Below are positions 1 through 9,700 of a stretch of DNA of 64,000 nucleotides, piece by piece. The stretch covers positions 7,122,501 through 7,186,500 of the forward strand of contig NZ_CP036298.1 in assembly GCF_007752135.1 (NCBI RefSeq), written 5' to 3'. Position 1 is the stretch's first letter. Each line of letters begins with the position of its first letter. The DNA is from Aureliella helgolandensis. Lineage in GTDB: Bacteria > Planctomycetota > Planctomycetia > Pirellulales > Pirellulaceae. The translations under genes were made by a program, and so were the position numbers. Under the pieces are notes generated by a model. The model was not told the origin of the DNA. It worked only from the letters and a program-made list of their open reading frames with translations, and made no database searches.

Positions 1-969
1 CCACGCCCTCCCCCAATAGCGCTGCACCGCATCCAGCAAGACCTCTTCAAATGCATGCAATTGCAAATTGGGGTGTGTTACCGCCGGTCGGCCATTTTGC
101 CCCGCGTCTGCCGGCATCGTTGAAGAGGGAGCAACCTGCATGCCGGCGCACGGTAAATCGTCCAAACCGGGCAGAGAAACGGCAAATGGACTGCGAGCTA
201 GCAAAAGACTTCCATGCTGGAGCAAGCCACCCCGCACACGCCGCTGCGCACTCCCCATGACCTTGGCATGCTCAAGCTGCGGGTCTTGAGGGAATGAGGC
301 ACCAGCTGGGGCCTCCGCCCCGGGCATGACGACCACATCCCCATGATTGCGACGCTCAAAACACAAGAAGGAAGCGCTAGCCCGCCGCCAGCCGACGCTA
401 TCGCCAGCTACCGCACTACCCCCTGAAACACCGGGTCCTGGAACACCGGGTTTTGAGACTTCGAGTTTTGAGACTTCGGCTACCGAAACGTCGGTTTTGG
501 GACCGTCAGCGGCTGGCGTCTTGGGTGCCGGGCGTGAACTGTCAGAATCCCATTTGCCGGCCTGCCACCCCATGCCATCCAGCCACTCGACCATCGCTTG
601 GTGGATAAAATCGTACAGCGGCTGCGAGGCCCCCACCCCCTGACGCGCTCGATTCGAATCGGCTCCCTGCAGTAGATTGTCTGGCACGGCCAAGGAGTAG
701 GTCCAATCGTGGTGATGTACGATGGCCCCACCACCAGTCGCTCTGCGAACCACGCGGGGCGTCGCGTCCACCGCATCCCCTGCGCGAGGGAAGTGCTGCA
801 GAAAGTCTCCGTACTTCTGAAAATAGCCCAAGGAGACCGTCGGCTCCGCCCACTGGTAGACTCGCAGCAGAACAACCCGGTGCTCTGCCGCGTGCTCCAA
901 CATGGCTTGATCGATGGCCATATTCTCTGCGCCGCTGAGCGACGCAGTGGTTAGGTGGAAGCCGTCCAT
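1..969 (-). CDS. Lipoate-protein ligase A-like protein (partial, C-terminus beyond window)
   Basis: An open frame of 323 codons without a stop runs to base 1. It belongs to the LplA/LipM/BPL catalytic fold, which attaches or transfers lipoyl groups to proteins such as GcvH. Visible hallmarks are GAENMAIDQAM near the N-terminus, RRATGGGAIVHHHDWTYSL (about residues 59-77) and KVMGSAQRRVRGGLLQHG (about 224-241), whose first Lys is the expected catalytic lysine. The ATG at 969 overlaps the end of gcvPB by 19 bases, which suggests translational coupling. Two insertions are odd. A Pro/Ser/Val-rich stretch with short repeats (EVSKLEVSK, GVPGPGVSG) lies at about residues 130-173, and a shorter one precedes the catalytic Lys. 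Whether it is a ligase (LplA) or an octanoyltransferase (LipM) cannot be decided from sequence alone. The family call is firm. Confidence 0.88.
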   Translation of the reverse strand, partial: MDGFHLTTASLSGAENMAIDQAMLEHAAEHRVVLLRVYQWAEPTVSLGYFQKYGDFLQHFPRAGDAVDATPRVVRRATGGGAIVHHHDWTYSLAVPDNLLQGADSNRARQGVGASQPLYDFIHQAMVEWLDGMGWQAGKWDSDSSRPAPKTPAADGPKTDVSVAEVSKLEVSKPGVPGPGVSGGSAVAGDSVGWRRASASFLCFERRNHGDVVVMPGAEAPAGASFPQDPQLEHAKVMGSAQRRVRGGLLQHGSLLLARSPFAVSLPGLDDLPCAGMQVAPSSTMPADAGQNGRPAVTHPNLQLHAFEEVLLDAVQRYWGRAW

Positions 970-2408
970 CGCATCACCGGCTGTCGAGCCGCCTTCACTT
1001 CGTCAGGTCGAACAATCGCTGTCGAACTGGGCGCGTGGTGTAGATTTTCAGCCGGTTCCGCCAAAATCGTTTCCAGCGCCACCACGAAGGCATCCATCGT
1101 TTCCTTGCTTTCCGTTTCCGTCGGCTCGATCATCATCGCTTCAGGCACGGTGAGCGGGAAGTAGACGGTGGGAGCATGAAAGCCAAAGTCGAGGAGTCGC
1201 TTGGCGATGTCCATGGCCGTCACTCCCTTCTCCTTCTTCAACCGACTGGCCGATGCCACAAACTCATGCATGCAGCGATCACCGTTCGGGATTGGGAGCA
1301 CATGCTTGAGTCGAGCGAGCAAGTAGTTCGCGTTGAGCACCGCATGCTGACTCACCTCTTTCATTCCACGGGCACCATAGGCTCGAATGTAGCAGTAGGC
1401 TCGGACCAACACGCCGATATTTCCATTAAAGCTTCGCACGCGGCCAATGGATCGCGGATGATCGCTTTCCAGCGAGTATGTCTGGCCATGCTTGGCGACT
1501 CGCGGGACTGGCAAATAGGGCTCCAAAAAGTCGCGTACACAGATCGGTCCGGCACCGGGGCCACCACCACCATGCGGCCCGCTAAAGGTCTTGTGGGGAT
1601 TGTAGTGCATCATATCCGCACCAAAATCACCCGGACGTGAGATCCCTAGAATGGCGTTCATATTGGCACCATCCAAATAGATCAGCCCCCCGACCTCATG
1701 GACCAAGGTGGTAATCTCATGGATCTGCTTCTCGAACAACCCCAGGGTGCTTGGGTTGGTAATCATGAACACCGCTGTCTGATCATCGGCCTTGCTCCGT
1801 AGATCCTCCATGTCGACCGAACCATCGGGGCGCGAACGAATGGTCACGGCTTGAAATCCAACCATGGTGGCACTAGCCGGATTCGTACCGTGGGCACTAT
1901 CAGGCACGAGGACTTTCGTGCGTGCCTCCCCACGATCGCGAAAATAGGCAGCCGCAGCCATCAACGCCGTTAGCTCGCCGTGCGCTCCTGCGGCAGGCTG
2001 CAGCGAGACGGCGGGCAAGCCAGAAATCTCGGCGAAATAGGTTTGCACCTCGTACAACAGCTCCAACATGCCTTGCACGGTATCATCGGGTTGCAAGGGG
2101 TGCAAATCGACGATTCCTGGCAAGCTGGCCAGGCGTTCATTCCGCTTGGGATTGTACTTCATTGTACAAGAGCCCAGGGGGTAGAAATGGGTATCGACCG
2201 ACATGTTCAACGTCGAGAGATTGGTAAAGTGCCGCACGACATCCCCCTCGCCCAATTCGGGAAGCCCTAGTGGCTCGCTTCTCAACGAAACGCGGGGATA
2301 AAGGCTGGCTAGATCCGGAGCGGGCACGTCGCACTCTGGCAAACGATTGGCGCGACGCCCTGGTTTGCCAAGTTCGAACAACAGTTGAGTGGCTTGAGTA
2401 TTACGCAT
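951..2408 (-). CDS. gcvPB: Glycine dehydrogenase (decarboxylating) subunit 2, P-protein C-terminal half
   Basis: This 485-residue protein is the PLP-binding half of the split P-protein of the glycine cleavage system. The P-protein decarboxylates glycine and passes the aminomethyl group to lipoyl-GcvH. The PLP lysine is K273 in the motif HYNPHKTFSGPHGGGGPG. Other family blocks are FYPLGSCTMKYNPKRNE and PDSAHGTNPASA. The start ATG lies inside the last codons of gcvPA (8-base overlap, ATGCGTAA on the minus strand). It is preceded by a GGAGG ribosome site with 6-base spacing, so the two subunits are probably co-translated. Its length is normal for the two-subunit bacterial type. The lipoate ligase-like gene starts inside its 3' end. 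Confidence 0.97.
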   Translation of the reverse strand: MRNTQATQLLFELGKPGRRANRLPECDVPAPDLASLYPRVSLRSEPLGLPELGEGDVVRHFTNLSTLNMSVDTHFYPLGSCTMKYNPKRNERLASLPGIVDLHPLQPDDTVQGMLELLYEVQTYFAEISGLPAVSLQPAAGAHGELTALMAAAAYFRDRGEARTKVLVPDSAHGTNPASATMVGFQAVTIRSRPDGSVDMEDLRSKADDQTAVFMITNPSTLGLFEKQIHEITTLVHEVGGLIYLDGANMNAILGISRPGDFGADMMHYNPHKTFSGPHGGGGPGAGPICVRDFLEPYLPVPRVAKHGQTYSLESDHPRSIGRVRSFNGNIGVLVRAYCYIRAYGARGMKEVSQHAVLNANYLLARLKHVLPIPNGDRCMHEFVASASRLKKEKGVTAMDIAKRLLDFGFHAPTVYFPLTVPEAMMIEPTETESKETMDAFVVALETILAEPAENLHHAPSSTAIVRPDEVKAARQPVMRWTAST

Positions 2409-3771
2409 GGGCGACCTCCGTCGGGTGACTGGAACTGACGAGTAGCTGCAGCAACTGATCCAGTTCTGCGCGGGTTCTTTTTTCGGTAACGGCGATCATG
2501 AAACAATCGGCAAATTCGGGATACCATCTACCGAGATCCAGCCCAGCCAGCATGCCATGTTGCTGGCAATGAGCCAATACGCCGGGCACATCCTGCTGGC
2601 GATCACGCACGACGATTTCTCGCCAACTGGATCCATGGAAACGAACTTCGAATCGCTCATTCCCAGCCAACTGCGTTTCCAAATAATGCATCTTCCAAGC
2701 ACACTGCTCAGCGGTTTCACGCAGCCCCTGGGGCCCCTGGAGCGCCAGATAGATCGCGGCCCGCAGCGCAAACAGCCCTTGATTGGTACAGATGTTACTG
2801 GTGGCCCGGTCACGGCGGATGTGCTGTTCACGCGTTTGAAGAGTCAGCACCCAACATCGCTGCCCCTGCCGATCTTCGGTCTGACCAGCGATACGACCTG
2901 GCATGCGCCGCACAAAGGCTTCACGACAGGCCATGATCCCAAGGTAGGGTCCGCCGAACTGAAGGGGATTCCCCAGTGCCTGTCCCTCCCCAACCACAAT
3001 GTCGGCTCCCCACTGCGCTGGACTTGCAAACATGCCTAGTGAAATCATGTCACAAACCGCCACGACGACGGCGCCCGAGGCCTTGGCCGCTTCCGCGTGA
3101 GGCGTCAAGTCCTCGATGACACCAAAGAAGTTCGGTTGGCTCAACACCACACAGCCCACCGACTCATCGAGCGACTCCTGCCACTCGGCTAAAGGCACGT
3201 TCCCGTCAGGACAATCGACAGTCACTAGTTCGAAACGCGTCCACTGCAAATAGGTCTCCAAAACCTGGCGGTACTCTGGATGCAGGCTACTGGCAACCAC
3301 CACGCGCGAGCACTTGGGGCGACTGGCCATCGCCAGCAAGACCGCTTCGATCGTGGCACTTGCCCCGTCATAGAGACTGGCATTGGAGACATCCATGCCG
3401 GTCAATTGGCAAATCAATGTTTCGTATTCGAACATGACCTGCAAATTGCCCTGGCTGACCTCCGGTTGGTAGGGGGTATAGGAAGTGTAAAATTCCCCAC
3501 GGCTTGCAAGGGCATCGACGACAGCGGGAATGAAGTGATCGTAGGCGCCGCCACCTAGAAAGCAGACAGCCTGACCAACCCCTTGATTGCGGCTCGCCAA
3601 CTGCTCCATGCGACGAGTGAGTTCAATCTCGGAAAGCGCGGCGGGAATCTTGAGCTCGCCCTCGAACCGGGCTTCCGGCGGAATGCAATCGAAGAGCGAG
3701 TCGATACTCGATGCTCCAATCACCGACAGCATCTCGTGCACATCTTCGGATGTGTTGAACAAATAGGCCAT
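2401..3771 (-). CDS. gcvPA: Glycine dehydrogenase (decarboxylating) subunit 1, P-protein N-terminal half
   Basis: This 456-residue protein is the N-terminal half of the split glycine decarboxylase and has the aminotransferase fold without the PLP lysine. Typical blocks are FLGGGAYDHFIPAVVDAL, FYTSYTPYQPEVSQGNLQ, YETLICQLTGMDVSNASLYD and FGGPYLGIMACREAFVRRMP, all standard in GcvPA. The ATG at 3771 is preceded by GGGAG at 7-base spacing. It needs GcvPB, encoded immediately downstream with an 8-base overlap, to form the active enzyme. A 428 bp gap separates it from gcvH, so it may have its own promoter in addition to read-through from gcvT-gcvH. Confidence 0.97.
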   Translation of the reverse strand: MAYLFNTSEDVHEMLSVIGASSIDSLFDCIPPEARFEGELKIPAALSEIELTRRMEQLASRNQGVGQAVCFLGGGAYDHFIPAVVDALASRGEFYTSYTPYQPEVSQGNLQVMFEYETLICQLTGMDVSNASLYDGASATIEAVLLAMASRPKCSRVVVASSLHPEYRQVLETYLQWTRFELVTVDCPDGNVPLAEWQESLDESVGCVVLSQPNFFGVIEDLTPHAEAAKASGAVVVAVCDMISLGMFASPAQWGADIVVGEGQALGNPLQFGGPYLGIMACREAFVRRMPGRIAGQTEDRQGQRCWVLTLQTREQHIRRDRATSNICTNQGLFALRAAIYLALQGPQGLRETAEQCAWKMHYLETQLAGNERFEVRFHGSSWREIVVRDRQQDVPGVLAHCQQHGMLAGLDLGRWYPEFADCFMIAVTEKRTRAELDQLLQLLVSSSHPTEVAHA

Positions 3772-4199
3772 GTAGGGACTCCCATTGACTCATTCCAACT
3801 CAGCCCCGGTCCAACACCCGGACTATCGCTGAAGAGCGAAACTAATCGATTAAATTTCAAAAGAACAACTCATATTTCGGGTGCCAGACACTGCTTAGCA
3901 CCGCGAACTTCCCCGACTCCACCCGCCACGCGAGCAAGTCGGGCGTGGTCTCAGCTACCGTTCCAACTCAGACGTTCAACATTGGCACTGTCGTGCGTTG
4001 CTGAATTGAGGAGCTTTTCAATCCCAAGGCTGAAACAGGCATTCCGAAATGCGCCGCCCGGTACACTCCGGAATCAAAGTGGCGGCGAGCTGCACCTCAA
4101 CGAACCGGCGGCTAACGCAGTTCAGCTCCCGACGCCCCGGGAAACGCCTCTTTTTTCACTAGACACTTTCGTGTCCCACGACGCCAGGCTGGACGAGTC
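3772..4199. other. Intergenic gap inside the gcv locus (428 bp)
   Basis: This stretch lies between the end of gcvH and the start of gcvPA, both on the minus strand. The open frames crossing it have no family resemblance. I see no convincing terminator hairpin. The gap is long for an operon and may hold a promoter or leader for gcvPA-gcvPB-ligase. I cannot point to a specific element. Confidence 0.4.
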
Positions 4200-4592
4200 C
4201 TACGACTCGCCGCACTGCTTCTGGTAGGCCTCGCGATCCAACAACCCGTCCAACGATGCTCCGTCCGCCAACTTGACCTTGATAATCCAGCCCTCGCCGA
4301 AGGGATCTGCCGCGAGCTGGTCAAGCTTGTCAACCAACTCGCTATGCACGGCCACGACTTCACCACTCACCGGACTGTACAGCGGGCTCACGGCCTTGAC
4401 CGATTCCACCTCGCCAAACTCCTCACCGGCCTGAACGGATGCCCCAACTTCAGGCAATGCCATGTAGACCAAGTCGGTAAGTTGCTCGAGCGCGAAATCT
4501 GAAATACCAATGACCGCGACGTCACTACCATCCTCAGTAGACATCCCAACCCACTCGTGCGAGGCGTTGTATTTAAGTTCTTGTGGATTCAT
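4200..4592 (-). CDS. gcvH: Glycine cleavage system H protein
   Basis: This 130-residue lipoyl-carrier protein shuttles the aminomethyl group between the P- and T-proteins. The lipoylated lysine is K66 in GEVESVKAVSPLYSPVSGEV, the canonical H-protein hairpin. The N-terminal block YNASHEWV is also typical, and the length is normal for the family. A GGAG ribosome site lies about 9 bases upstream of the ATG. It follows gcvT by 84 bp on the same strand, so the order gcvT-gcvH-gcvPA-gcvPB is the classical one. The ligase-like protein at the left edge of the window is a plausible enzyme for loading K66. Confidence 0.97.
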   Translation of the reverse strand: MNPQELKYNASHEWVGMSTEDGSDVAVIGISDFALEQLTDLVYMALPEVGASVQAGEEFGEVESVKAVSPLYSPVSGEVVAVHSELVDKLDQLAADPFGEGWIIKVKLADGASLDGLLDREAYQKQCGES

Positions 4593-4676
4593 ACGAGGTC
4601 ACTCCGCGTAAATATTTGTGGAAGGAGAGATTAAATTTAAATCAAAACGAAATGGGAAAACGCACTGCATAGCCCA

Positions 4677-5810
4677 CTACTTGGAACGGCGATAGAAGGG
4701 CAGGGGGACCACTTCAGCGTCGGCCTTGGCTCCACGAATATCGACCTCTACCGATGTCCCAGGTACCGCCAATTCGTTGCGCAAGTATCCCATGGCAATC
4801 GGGCACTGCAGGGTGGGTGAATAGGTACCGCTGGTGACCTCCCCGACCTTACGGCCGTCACCATCGAGCAAGCTAGCCCCCTCACGCGCCGAGCGCCGCC
4901 CCACCAATTTCAGGCCTACTCGCATGCTGGCATGGGAGGCTGCCTTGCTGCGTTCCAAAGCCTCGCGACCGAGGAAATCACGATCTTTTAGATTGACGGC
5001 AAACCCCAACCCCGCGGAATAGGGATCAATCTCCTCGCTCAGTTCGTGTCCGTAGAGCGGCATGCCAGCTTCGAGTCTCAGGGTGTCGCGTGCGCCTAGA
5101 CCGACCGGCAAAATGCCGTGCTCGCGTCCAGCCAACAAGACGTTTTCCCACACTCGGGGTGCATCTTCAGCTTTGAGGGTCAATTCAAAACCATCTTCAC
5201 CCGTATACCCCGTCCGGCTCACCACACACGGCTTCTGCATTTGGTCGCACAAGGTCGTCTTGTAGTATCCCAGTTGCAGCACTTTGTCGGGAAAGAGCCG
5301 GCCCAGGATCTCTTGGACGCGTGGCCCTTGAACCGCGATCATCGCCGTAGCATCACTTACGTCATGAAACATTACGTCGGGATAGTCGGCGACATGCGGG
5401 GCGATCCATTGCAAGATCTTGGCTCGGTTCCCAGCGTTGACGACTAAGAGAAAGAACATGTGACCGCTGTTGTTTTCCAGCTTGGAAACTAGCACGTCGT
5501 CCAGAATCCCCCCCTGCTCGTTGCACATCATCGAATAGCGCACATCGCCAGGGACCATGTCGGAAACGCGCCGCGTTAGCAAGTGGTCGAGGAGTTCGGC
5601 CGCACGATCGCCTTCGAACCGCAGGCGGCCCATGTGGGAGATGTCGAACACACCGGCGGCCGTTCGAGTTGCCTGATGTTCAGCCACAATGGAAGAATAT
5701 TGGATCGGCATCTGATAGTTGGCGAATTCTGCCATCCTTGCGCCTTGGGCTACATGCCACGCCGTAAGCGCCGTTTCTTTCACTGTCTCTGATCGGTCTG
5801 CGGTGGACAT
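4677..5810 (-). CDS. gcvT: Aminomethyltransferase (glycine cleavage T protein)
   Basis: This 377-residue folate-dependent enzyme releases ammonia from aminomethyl-GcvH and forms methylene-tetrahydrofolate. Family blocks are TALTAWHVAQGARMAEFA, QMPIQYSSIVAEH, GVFDISHMGRLRF, VSRTGYTGEDGFEL and LGARDTLRLEAGMPLYGHEL. The last carries the Arg and Glu expected in the folate pocket. The C-terminal barrel domain is complete (VGEVTSGTYSP, AMGYLRNE). The ATG at 5810 has no strong ribosome site, but the N-terminal alignment with other T proteins supports it. It is the first gene of the locus. No glycine riboswitch signature was recognised upstream. Confidence 0.96.
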   Translation of the reverse strand: MSTADRSETVKETALTAWHVAQGARMAEFANYQMPIQYSSIVAEHQATRTAAGVFDISHMGRLRFEGDRAAELLDHLLTRRVSDMVPGDVRYSMMCNEQGGILDDVLVSKLENNSGHMFFLLVVNAGNRAKILQWIAPHVADYPDVMFHDVSDATAMIAVQGPRVQEILGRLFPDKVLQLGYYKTTLCDQMQKPCVVSRTGYTGEDGFELTLKAEDAPRVWENVLLAGREHGILPVGLGARDTLRLEAGMPLYGHELSEEIDPYSAGLGFAVNLKDRDFLGREALERSKAASHASMRVGLKLVGRRSAREGASLLDGDGRKVGEVTSGTYSPTLQCPIAMGYLRNELAVPGTSVEVDIRGAKADAEVVPLPFYRRSK

Positions 5811-6750
5811 CGGCCAGTACCTTTCGGTCGTTGCTGCGGGGGCAGGATTGCGAGGCTGGATTGACTCTTAATGGTACCGGAGACTCCATTCGGTAAAATG
5901 ACAGCCCCAGACATCACAGCCCCCCAGAATACAGTCATTCCAGGTACCCGCTCGAGTACAAAAATCGCCAATTTGCCAAGGAACAACGCGCCAATCCCCA
6001 CTCAACTGCACTTCGCGGAGGCAGGCCAACTGGCACGTGGACGCAATTGTACTCAGCATCGCAAGTACGTGTAGCCTAGGGGCTTCTAGAAAAATGGTGC
6101 CACCAACGCGAGCAAATTGCACTTCCGGAAACGGCCGCTTAGCGTCGGCAGCGTGCAACGGCGTGGCGAGCCAAGGAATCGGCACCACAGGAGGTTGAAA
6201 CTGCATCCCGCACCGCGAACAAGACGGCAAAACCTCCCCCTACCGGTCAATTCCGGGGGCAAAATGCGCGTAGCGGCTGAAGGCAGCTCAGGCGTGATTG
6301 CCGGTTCAGTCTCGGCAGTCAGATTCCATACGCGCACCCCAGTCGGCGGGTGGGCCAGCCACAAGCTGTCAAGTTGGAGAAGCCGGGGCGACTTTTCCGG
6401 CGTAGAGCAGGGGAGGCATACCGCAATCGTGAGCTGTGTGGTTGCGCTACAAGCTTTGCGTGCTGGACTCAAACTTGTACACTGCATATTGCCTGACAAC
6501 CGATACAGCGGTACTAGTACTGTGCCACAACCTAGTTTTTTCGGGTTCGACGAAATCAGTCGCAGCGCGCGCTCTACCGGTTCTTACCGGAGCCAGCGTC
6601 TTTCGGCTGATATCACGGGACATCCGATATTTTGGGCGCGGCGTAGGACTAGAAAAGCGACGAATGCTCCGCATCGAACTCGGCAATGACATCATGACGA
6701 TATTGCTCTCGTGATGTTGAAAATCTCTAGCCCAGATACTTTAGGAAGCC
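5811..6750. other. Long non-coding spacer between divergent gcvT and the TPR gene
   Basis: This 940 bp stretch separates the minus-strand gcv genes from the plus-strand cluster. It contains several open frames of 67-190 codons, but none shows a recognisable family, a convincing ribosome site or protein-like composition. The longest (6117-6689) is rich in Arg, Ser and His, as expected of a chance frame. The region should hold the promoters of both neighbours. I could not identify a riboswitch, structured RNA or tRNA in it. Confidence 0.4.
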
Positions 6751-9700
6751 ATGGCAGTTAATACGTACCCTTCAACGCACCATTCCCTGCTGGTTCATAG
6801 CTTGCTCAGCCTACTCGGGTGCTGGGTTTCCCTGGGATCGATGGGCAGCCTCAGGGCTCAAGATTCCGATCAAGCAGCCGCCGGGCAGGCCTCCAACCGC
6901 CGCGCAATCGCTTATTACTCCGACGCGGCCTCGTTCCAGAATAGTGGAGCCCATAAGCTGGCCATCGAGGAATGGCATAAATTGTTGAAGGAGTTTCCGG
7001 ACGACCCCTTGGCGAGCAAGGCGTGGCACTACCTAGGTGTCTGCGCCATCCAACTAACTCCGCCCAATTATCCCGAAGCGATCGATGCGTTCACACGCGC
7101 CCTTCAAGACAAGAAGCTCGAGATACGCGAAGAATCGCTCATCAATCTCAGTTGGTGTCAGTTCACCCAAGCGCGTCAGGCCCCGGCCGGTTCGCCAGCC
7201 CAGCGCGCTGGATTAGAGGCAGCTCGAGACAGCCTGACGACTTTCCTCAGAAGCTACGGTGAGGGGAGCCATCTGGACCAAGCTCAATTTTACCTCGGCG
7301 AAATCGAGTATTCGCTGGGGAACACTCAGAATGCCATCAAACATTACAACGCGTTATTGGACAACAAAGCCTTGACCCAGTCGAGCTTGCGGCCGGAAGC
7401 TCGCTACGCGGTTGCCGTGGCGTATGAAGAGCAAGAATTGCTGAATCAAGCGCAAAAGAATTACCAGCAGTTTGCCACAGAGCACGCCGACCACCGGCTT
7501 GTGGGAGAGGTGCGAGTGCGGCTGGCGGATTTGTTACTGCGAGATGGAAAGTCGGCGGAGGCAGAGGAGCTACTCTCCCAGATCAACACCGCGCCCGGAC
7601 AATCGAAGATGGCCGACTACGCCTTGCTGCGGATGGGCTACGCCGTCGGTCAACAAGGCGACACCGAAAAAGCGGCCGGATACTACTCCCAACTGCTCAA
7701 GCAATTTCCCGAATCAAAACATGCCGCCACCGCAGCGCTCTCGCTGGGGCAAATACTGTTTCAGAAGGGTCAATTGGAGCAGGCGCAAGAGCAATTCCGG
7801 TCGATCCTGGCAGCCCAAGACAACCAATCGGCCGAGGCGGCACACTGGTTAGCCACCACTCTGCTCAAGCAAGGCGAGCCTCAGCAGGCGGTCACCATGA
7901 TCGAGGAAAGCTTGAAGTGGGCCACTGCGACCCCGAGTGCGACAAGCTTGAAAATGGACTTGGCCGATGCCCTCTATGCCCAGCCCGACCAGTTGGAAAA
8001 AGCTCAGGAGACTTACGAGTCGATTGCCATCGATTCCCCCAAGGACCCGCTGGCCCCCCGAGCGACCTACAATGCGGCCTTTGCAGCCCTGCAGCGTGGC
8101 CTGCACGCAGATGCTCGCCGCCTAGCCGAATCGTTCCTGGGCAAATACCCTCAAGATCCACTCCGCAACGACGTGGCCTACATCGCTGCAGAAGCGCTAC
8201 TGCAGCAGGGCGAACATGCCGCTGCCGCCCAAGCCTATGCGAAATTGCGCGAAGCCGACCCCGAGAATCCAACCTATCAACTCTGGACGCTACGGCTCGG
8301 CATGGCCTACTACCTCGATGGAGAATACCCATCCGCTATCGAATTGCTCAAATCCGATATGACAACGTTCGAAACTCCTGCGCAAAATGCGGAAGCTCAG
8401 TTTATCGTGGGCGCAAGTCTGCTGTACCAGGAGGAGTTTCCGGCTGCCATTGAGCAGCTGACGGCCAGCCACCAGACCGACGACGCCTGGGTCTCGGCGG
8501 ATGAAGTCTTACTCCTGCTGGCGGAAGCCCACCAGAGGAACAAGGACGATGCGGCTGCCAAGCAAACGCTCCAATCACTGCTCAAGAAATACCCCAATTC
8601 GCGACTCAAGTCGCAAGTAGACTACAAGCTCGCTCAGCTCTCAGCCGCCATGAGCCACTTCGAGGAAGCCATCGAGGGCTATCGTCGAATCGTCCAAGAC
8701 CCTCAGGCTCCCCAGTACCATAACTTTGCCAGCTATGGCATCGTGTGGTGCCTCATGCAACAGGACAACTACCAGGCGGCCCTGGATGCCTTAACTCCGC
8801 TGTTGGAGAAACGCCTGACCGATTCGATTGGCAGCGAAGCTCGCTTGGCCCACGGAGTTTGCTTAAGGAAAGTGGGTGAGACCGAAGATGCCATCGCCGC
8901 CCTACAAGAATACATCGAAAGTCAACCCTCGGCAAAATCGCTGAGCAATGCGCGCTATGAATTGGGCTTGGCCTACACCGAGCTGAGGCAGTGGGACGCG
9001 GCAACCACCCAGTTTGAAGCGATCTTGGCGGAGACACCTGATTATCCAGCCATGGATAAAGTGCTCTACGAGTTGGGCTGGAACTATCAGGACAAAGGGG
9101 AGGCGGCCACTGGAGCGAAGTACTTCAATCGCTTGGTCCAAGACTTCCCTCAAAGCTCTTTTGTTGGCGACGCCACCTACATGCTCGCACAGCAACAATA
9201 CGACTCGGCGGACTACGCCAACTCGGCGCAGACCTACCAAGCAGTGCTGAGCTCAACCCAAGATCCAACACTCATCGAAAAAGCGACTTACAAACTCGGT
9301 TGGTCACACTTCCAGCAGGAACGATTTCCCCAGGCAGCTAGTTCTTTCCAATCTCAAGTCGAACAAGCCCCGAACGGGCCCCTGGCAGTGGATGCTCTGT
9401 TCATGAGGGCAGAATGCGATTTCAAGCAAGAGCAATTTGATGCCGCCGCCAAGGGCTATCAGGCGGCTCGAGAGAAATTGGAAGCCTCCACCAACACCGC
9501 AGCCTCCGCGCAGGTACGCACCCTGATCTATCTCCATGCCGCCCAGTGCTTCCGAGAACTCAAGGAGTGGGAGCAATGCGAAACATGGTTAAAAATCGTG
9601 CTGGAACAGCATGCCGAAAGCCCATACATGCCAACCGCCCTATACGAGATGGGGTACTGCAAGCAAAATCAAGGGCAAGTCGAAGAGGCGCTCAAGTACT

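Noticed and set aside
5811-6100. Glycine riboswitch upstream of gcvT
   Set aside because: The conserved core sequences of the tandem glycine aptamer were not found on the minus strand. Only a covariance search could exclude a divergent one.
5868-6695. Several open frames of 60-190 codons on both strands between gcvT and the TPR gene
   Set aside because: Arg/Ser/His-rich composition, mutual overlap in several frames, no ribosome sites and no family resemblance. They look like chance frames in moderately GC-rich DNA.
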